Source: Xenorhabdus koppenhoeferi (GTDB lineage: Bacteria > Pseudomonadota > Gammaproteobacteria > Enterobacterales > Enterobacteriaceae). Taken from it: a DNA stretch of 62,356 nt. Below the pieces are notes generated by a model. That model was given only the letters and a program-made list of their open reading frames with translations. It was not told the DNA's origin and did no database searches. The stretch covers positions 1 through 62,356 of the forward strand of contig NZ_FPBJ01000021.1 of assembly GCF_900116635.1 (NCBI RefSeq). Direction: 5' to 3'. This document shows, piece by piece, positions 58,007 through 62,356 of the stretch (positions within the stretch are counted from its first letter, which is position 1; each line of letters begins with the position of its first letter). A program made the translations under genes and the position numbers.

Positions 58007-59044
58007 ATGAATATGAATCAAACAAACCCGATTTCCATTCATCGTATATGCCGTCTGCCAGAAGATTTTTGGCAGAAACTCATGCAGGCACCGTGGCAAT
58101 TCGATTTATTTCAGACATTACGCCGTATAGATGCTCAAGCCGGAGAATATTACATGCTCGGTTCCGCCCCGTTACCGAAATATGATCTCCTGCGGTTAGG
58201 GCAAAAACCCTCCATGATTTTCGCGCCATCAACTATTTCTGAAGTCAGGCAGAGAGAAAATTCAAAACTGTATGATATCCTGATTTACAGTTTTGGATTG
58301 TTCGGTCCCAATGGTCCCATGCCATTACATATCACAGAATACGCCTATGCGCGGCAGTATAATTATCAAGATCCTACTCTGGGCATATTTATCAATTTAT
58401 TTCACCATAGACTGATATTACTGTTCTATAGAGCTTGGGCTAATGCCCAACCAACCGTTTCACTTGATCGGCCGGATAATCAACGTTTTTGCCATTATCT
58501 GGCCTGTCTGGTGGGAATGGGATTACCCGCCCAAAAGAGTCCCGACACAATTAGTGACCATGCCCGCTATTCGTTATCCGGTCATCTGTCCCGCCAAGGA
58601 CACAGTGCGGAAGGACTGGAAAAAATACTGTTCAGTTACTTCGGCATTCCATTAAAAATTAATCAAAATATTCCTCAATGGTTAAAAATAGAAACACAGG
58701 ATCAAGCTCAATTAAAAGCAGGACGCAATATGCCTCGCTTGGGGCACTCCGCCTTTTTAGGAATTGCACTATATGATGTTCAACATAAATTTCGCATTGA
58801 ATTAGGCCCATTAAGAATGGCTGAATATGAAACATTCCTTCCCGGAGAGCCTAAATCACAACAATTGAGTGACTGGATTCATCAATATCTGGGGATCGAA
58901 TATGCCTGGGATATTCAATTGATACTCCATCAGTCAGATATAAAAGGAATTCATCTATCAGAACCGATAAAGTTGGGCCTGAACAGTTGGCTTGGCAAAA
59001 TTGAATGCCCTACCCACCGTGGCGATTTACTCTATACCCAATAA
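58007..59044 (+). CDS. tssG: T6SS baseplate protein TssG
   Basis: 345 residues. Family features: PWQFDLFQTLRRIDAQ, then FGLFGPNGPMPLHITEYAY, and FYRAWANAQPTVSLDRP. It pairs with TssF in the wedge. There is no strong ribosome binding site, so translation is probably coupled to tssF two bases upstream; an in-frame ATG at 58013 is an alternative. A 271-base gap with a complete ERIC follows. Confidence 0.93.
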   Translation: MNMNQTNPISIHRICRLPEDFWQKLMQAPWQFDLFQTLRRIDAQAGEYYMLGSAPLPKYDLLRLGQKPSMIFAPSTISEVRQRENSKLYDILIYSFGLFGPNGPMPLHITEYAYARQYNYQDPTLGIFINLFHHRLILLFYRAWANAQPTVSLDRPDNQRFCHYLACLVGMGLPAQKSPDTISDHARYSLSGHLSRQGHSAEGLEKILFSYFGIPLKINQNIPQWLKIETQDQAQLKAGRNMPRLGHSAFLGIALYDVQHKFRIELGPLRMAEYETFLPGEPKSQQLSDWIHQYLGIEYAWDIQLILHQSDIKGIHLSEPIKLGLNSWLGKIECPTHRGDLLYTQ

Positions 59045-59138
59045 GTTCGGCATACCCAGTCAGTTTTAATTTGCTGTTTATACTCACCATCTTCACAAGT
59101 GCCATTCCTGCCAATTTAGTGGCTTACGATGTAATTAC

Positions 59139-59265
59139 TATACACAATGGATTTCAAGTTGCATCGCGACGGCAAGAGAGCAAATCCCCGGGGGCATAGA
59201 TAACTATGTGACCGGGGCGAGCGAGCGCAGCCAACAAAGAGGCAGTTTGAAAGACGAAGTGTATA
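59139..59265. repeat. full-length ERIC repeat (127 bp) between tssG and clpV
   Basis: It begins tatacacaatggatttcaag, runs through gcgacggcaagagag and the ccccgggggcatagataact block, and ends gaaagacgaagtgtata, the reverse orientation of the copy at 22385-22511. It lies between two co-oriented genes of the operon and, if transcribed, forms a long hairpin. Confidence 0.9.
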
Positions 59266-59315
59266 AAAGGTAATTACAGCATCACGAATAACGATAGCAC
59301 TACGGATGATACTCT

Positions 59316-61955
59316 ATGTCAGAAATCAATCGTTCTGTACTCTTTAGTAAACTCAATCGCATTCTGTTCACTTCTTTGGAGAGTGCTACCAGCTTTTGTA
59401 AATTACGTGGTAACCCTTATGTCGAATTAGTTCACTGGTTACATCAACTTATGCAGCAACAAAACAGTGACTTACAGCAAATCATCCATCATTTTGCGTT
59501 AGATGAACCCACACTGACTAAAGACATTGTTGCGGCGCTAGATTGCTTACCACGTGGAGCCAGCGCTATTTCTGATCTTTCAGAGCATATTGATAATTCA
59601 GTAGAACGCGCCTGGACATACTGCTCACTAAAATTTGGTGTTGATAAAATTCGCAGTGCATATTTGTTAATCGGTATATTAAAAACATTTAATTTACGCA
59701 ATGTACTGAAAACTATTTCAACCCAATTTGACCGTATTAATGCAGATACCTTACTCGACAACTTCAATGAAATTTGCAGTCACAGCGATGAAGCCCAAGA
59801 AAATACTCTGCTCTCAGAAAACAGTACCCAGCCCGCAGCTCAAAAGACAGCGACATATTCCGCATTGCAACTATCCGCATTGCAACTCTATGGACAAGAG
59901 TTGACAGCCCGTGCGCGCAACGGTGAAATTGATCCTGTATCAGGACGTGATGAAGAAATTCGCCAGATTGTTGATATCCTGATGCGCCGCCGTCAAAACA
60001 ACCCGTTACTTACTGGTGAGGCTGGCGTTGGAAAAACCGCAGTTATTGAAGGACTGGCGTTAAAAATTATTGCAGGAGAGGTTCCCCCGCCTTTACGCAA
60101 TGTCCAGCTCTGGTTATTAGACATAGGGATGTTACAGGCCGGCGCTGGCGTCAAAGGAGAATTTGAATCTCGTTTACGTAAAGTGATTGATGAAGTGCAA
60201 TCCAGTCCTATCCCGATAATTCTATTTATTGATGAAATTCACACCTTGATTGGCGCAGGCGGGCAACAAGGAACCGGAGATGCTGCGAATTTGTTGAAAC
60301 CCGCTCTGGCACGTGGTCTATTGCGCACTCTGGGTGCCACTACCTGGTCTGAATACAAAAAATATATTGAGAAAGATCCTGCCCTGACCCGCCGTTTTCA
60401 AGTTGTCCAAGTTCATGAACCCGATGAAACCAAAGCATTGTTGATGCTACGCAGTCTGGTCAATGTGCTGGAACAGCACCACCATGTGCTCTTGCTGGAT
60501 GAAGCCGTCGAAGCTGCCGTACGGCTTTCACATCGCTATATCCCGGCTCGTCAATTGCCGGACAAGGCAATAGCGCTGCTTGATACCGCCTGTGCCAGAG
60601 TTGCAGTCAGCCAACATGCAGAGCCACCGCAACTGGAAAATTGTCGCCATCGGATAGATGCTTTGAAAATTGAACTGGAAATCACCAAGCGGGAATCCAG
60701 GCTGGGCGTCAATGATACAAAACGTTCAGAAATTATTCTGGATGAACTATCAATATTGGAAGAACAAAGAACCCGGTTACAAGAGCGTTGGGAACAGGAA
60801 CTTTCCTTGATCGATAATATTATTTCCTTGAGGACTCAATTAAATGAGGAACAGCATGGCGATGCCGAAAAAAAGCACACCTGGCTGTCAGAATTACAAG
60901 GTCAATTAAAAGTATTGCAGGGAGAAGAACCCCTTATTTTTGCTGCTGTAGACAGCAATGTGGTTTCTTCGGTAGTTTCAGACTGGACAGGCATTCCTCT
61001 CAACCGCATGGTAAAAGACGAAATTGACGCAGTATTGCAATTGTCTGGCACACTCAGCCAACGTGTCATCGGTCAGTATCATGGATTAGAATTAATCGCA
61101 AAACGGGTACGAACCTCACGTGCAAAACTGGATGATCCCAATAAACCGGTTGGTGTTTTCATGCTGTGCGGCCCATCCGGGGTCGGTAAAACTGAAACAG
61201 CGCTTGCTCTCGCTGAGATTCTGTATGGTGGAGAACAAAACCTGATCACCATCAATATGAGTGAATTTCAGGAAGCACATACCGTATCTACTTTAAAAGG
61301 TGCTCCTCCCGGCTATGTGGGTTACGGTGAAGGCGGTGTATTGACCGAAGCTGTCCGACGCCGGCCTTACAGTGTCGTTCTGTTGGATGAAATAGAAAAA
61401 GCCCATCCTGATGTCCATGAGATTTTCTTTCAGGTCTTCGATAAGGGCTGGATGGAAGATGGAGAAGGCCGTCACATTGATTTCAGGAATACGATTATTA
61501 TCCTGACATCCAATGTAGGTGCTGATCTGGTCAGTTCACTCTGCACTCAGGAAAAGACCATGCCAGAACCAGAAAAACTCAGCACTGCATTGCGCAAACC
61601 ATTATTGAACATATTTCCTGCGGCTCTGTTGGGGCGTTTACTGGTTATTCCTTACTATCCATTAAGTCACGAAGTGATGACAAAAATTGTCTACCTGCAA
61701 TTGGAAAGGATTCAAAAACGTTTGTCAGAAAATCATGGCATCACAGCAACATTTGATGATGCCATGGTAGAACACATCGTCAACCGCTGCACCGAAATTG
61801 AATCGGGCGGGCGCATGGTTGATGCTATCCTGACAAATACCCTACTGCCACAAATCAGCCAGCAACTGCTTTTTGCCTCCGCCCGTGATAAACAATATCA
61901 CCAATTAAAAGTATTTCTTGAACAAGGTGACTTTCAATTTGAGTTTATGGATTAG
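59316..61955 (+). CDS. clpV: T6SS ATPase ClpV (TssH)
   Basis: AAA+ ATPase that disassembles contracted sheath. 879 residues: N-terminal domain (about 1-170) that binds TssC, first AAA+ module with Walker A GEAGVGKT at 235-242 and DEIHTLIGAGG, a coiled middle domain (about 430-540), and the second AAA+ module with Walker A GPSGVGKT at 619-626, plus LLDEIEKAHPDV. It is the last gene of the cluster; a terminator follows 56 bases later. The ERIC upstream may separate its expression from tssG. Confidence 0.96.
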   Translation: MSEINRSVLFSKLNRILFTSLESATSFCKLRGNPYVELVHWLHQLMQQQNSDLQQIIHHFALDEPTLTKDIVAALDCLPRGASAISDLSEHIDNSVERAWTYCSLKFGVDKIRSAYLLIGILKTFNLRNVLKTISTQFDRINADTLLDNFNEICSHSDEAQENTLLSENSTQPAAQKTATYSALQLSALQLYGQELTARARNGEIDPVSGRDEEIRQIVDILMRRRQNNPLLTGEAGVGKTAVIEGLALKIIAGEVPPPLRNVQLWLLDIGMLQAGAGVKGEFESRLRKVIDEVQSSPIPIILFIDEIHTLIGAGGQQGTGDAANLLKPALARGLLRTLGATTWSEYKKYIEKDPALTRRFQVVQVHEPDETKALLMLRSLVNVLEQHHHVLLLDEAVEAAVRLSHRYIPARQLPDKAIALLDTACARVAVSQHAEPPQLENCRHRIDALKIELEITKRESRLGVNDTKRSEIILDELSILEEQRTRLQERWEQELSLIDNIISLRTQLNEEQHGDAEKKHTWLSELQGQLKVLQGEEPLIFAAVDSNVVSSVVSDWTGIPLNRMVKDEIDAVLQLSGTLSQRVIGQYHGLELIAKRVRTSRAKLDDPNKPVGVFMLCGPSGVGKTETALALAEILYGGEQNLITINMSEFQEAHTVSTLKGAPPGYVGYGEGGVLTEAVRRRPYSVVLLDEIEKAHPDVHEIFFQVFDKGWMEDGEGRHIDFRNTIIILTSNVGADLVSSLCTQEKTMPEPEKLSTALRKPLLNIFPAALLGRLLVIPYYPLSHEVMTKIVYLQLERIQKRLSENHGITATFDDAMVEHIVNRCTEIESGGRMVDAILTNTLLPQISQQLLFASARDKQYHQLKVFLEQGDFQFEFMD

Positions 61956-62011
61956 ATTTGTGCATTTTCAAAAATCTTTAAAGGATATCTGATATAACCT
62001 GATTTTTATTT

Positions 62012-62066
62012 AAACCATCACTAAATCATTGACTCCTGAATAGGAAAGATTTAGTGATGGTTTTTT
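62012..62066 (+). terminator. terminator at the end of the T6SS cluster
   Basis: aaaccatcactaaatc and gatttagtgatggttt form a perfect 16-bp stem with a 20-base loop, followed by a T-rich tract. The remaining 62067-62356 shows no supportable gene; AAGGAAA followed by ATG near 62347 may be the start of the next gene, cut by the window edge. Confidence 0.85.
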
Positions 62067-62356
62067 CTTTTTAAGGCAATAAGCTCCCTCAAAACCGTTA
62101 ACAGAAATGTGATCACCATTTTCACTGAACCGATCACAAGAGACTAACAAAGTTGTCTTTTTCAAAGGGCATAGAAATGCATGATAAGAGTCATAAATTA
62201 TTATCTGAATATTCACTACTATCAATAAATTGAAATCACTAGCCAAAATAATACAAAAAACCTTGGATTCGCCTAATAAGTGCAATTTCTAAGAAAGGCG
62301 GTCAGTTGCTATAGTAGGCATCTTTCTCGCCAAAGGAAAATGCGCTATGGCCTATA

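Noticed and set aside
62010-62285. 91-codon minus-strand frame after clpV
   Set aside because: Its 3' end is formed by the clpV terminator stem; no ribosome binding site or family features.

Overview
The window reads as chromosomal sequence of a gamma-proteobacterium of the Enterobacterales, most likely a Xenorhabdus or close Photorhabdus/Proteus-type (Morganellaceae) relative. This rests on three things: strong protein similarity to E. coli housekeeping genes in conserved order, AT-rich intergenic DNA, and several ERIC-type repeats of about 127 bp (tataccc...gggtata). The genus is inferred; no search was run.

Layout. (1) 1-3400: the end of an integrated element. It has a run of tightly overlapping small phage-type genes (one with a DUF551-like domain), an AlpA-like regulator and a P4-type tyrosine integrase, then a small gene that looks frameshifted. 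(2) 3660-11005: an oligopeptide ABC transporter operon, oppA-oppA-oppB-oppC-oppD-oppF, read leftwards with two oppA copies. (3) 11671-19762: tdk, hns, a UDP-sugar pair (epimerase and ugd), galU, rssB, ychJ and purU. This is the E. coli opp-tdk-hns-galU-rssB-ychJ-purU order without ychE and adhE, and with the epimerase and ugd added. (4) 19763-21521: a junction holding half an ERIC repeat, a 5' remnant of a tRNA-Tyr gene and a lone LysR-type regulator. (5) 21522-32105: xthA, topB, selD, ydjA, sppA, ansA, pncA, yeaC, msrB and gapA, a second conserved block that lies far from the first in E. coli. (6) 32290-34676: dadX and dadA for D-alanine/L-alanine catabolism. (7) 34677-35856: a long AT-rich gap with an interrupted ERIC and three phased dyad repeats. 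(8) 35857-61955: a complete type VI secretion system (T6SS) gene cluster, all on the plus strand, followed by a terminator.

The T6SS cluster has all thirteen core components: VgrG (TssI), TssJ, TssK, TssL with an OmpA-like C-terminus, TssM, TssA, TssB, TssC, Hcp (TssD), TssE, TssF, TssG and ClpV (TssH). It also has the FHA accessory protein TagH. Between vgrG and tssJ lies a spike-loading module: a DUF2169/pentapeptide-repeat fusion, a second pentapeptide-repeat protein, a DUF3540 protein and a DUF4150 PAAR-like tip. No toxin or immunity gene is recognisable there.

The most interesting signals are a 51-bp-periodic triple dyad just upstream of vgrG; the toxin-less pentapeptide/DUF2169/DUF3540/DUF4150 module; short tandem duplications at several T6SS junctions; the ERIC/tRNA-Tyr remnant at a synteny breakpoint; two homopolymer frameshift candidates; a 12-bp dyad in the hns leader; and a perfect CRP consensus upstream of gapA.
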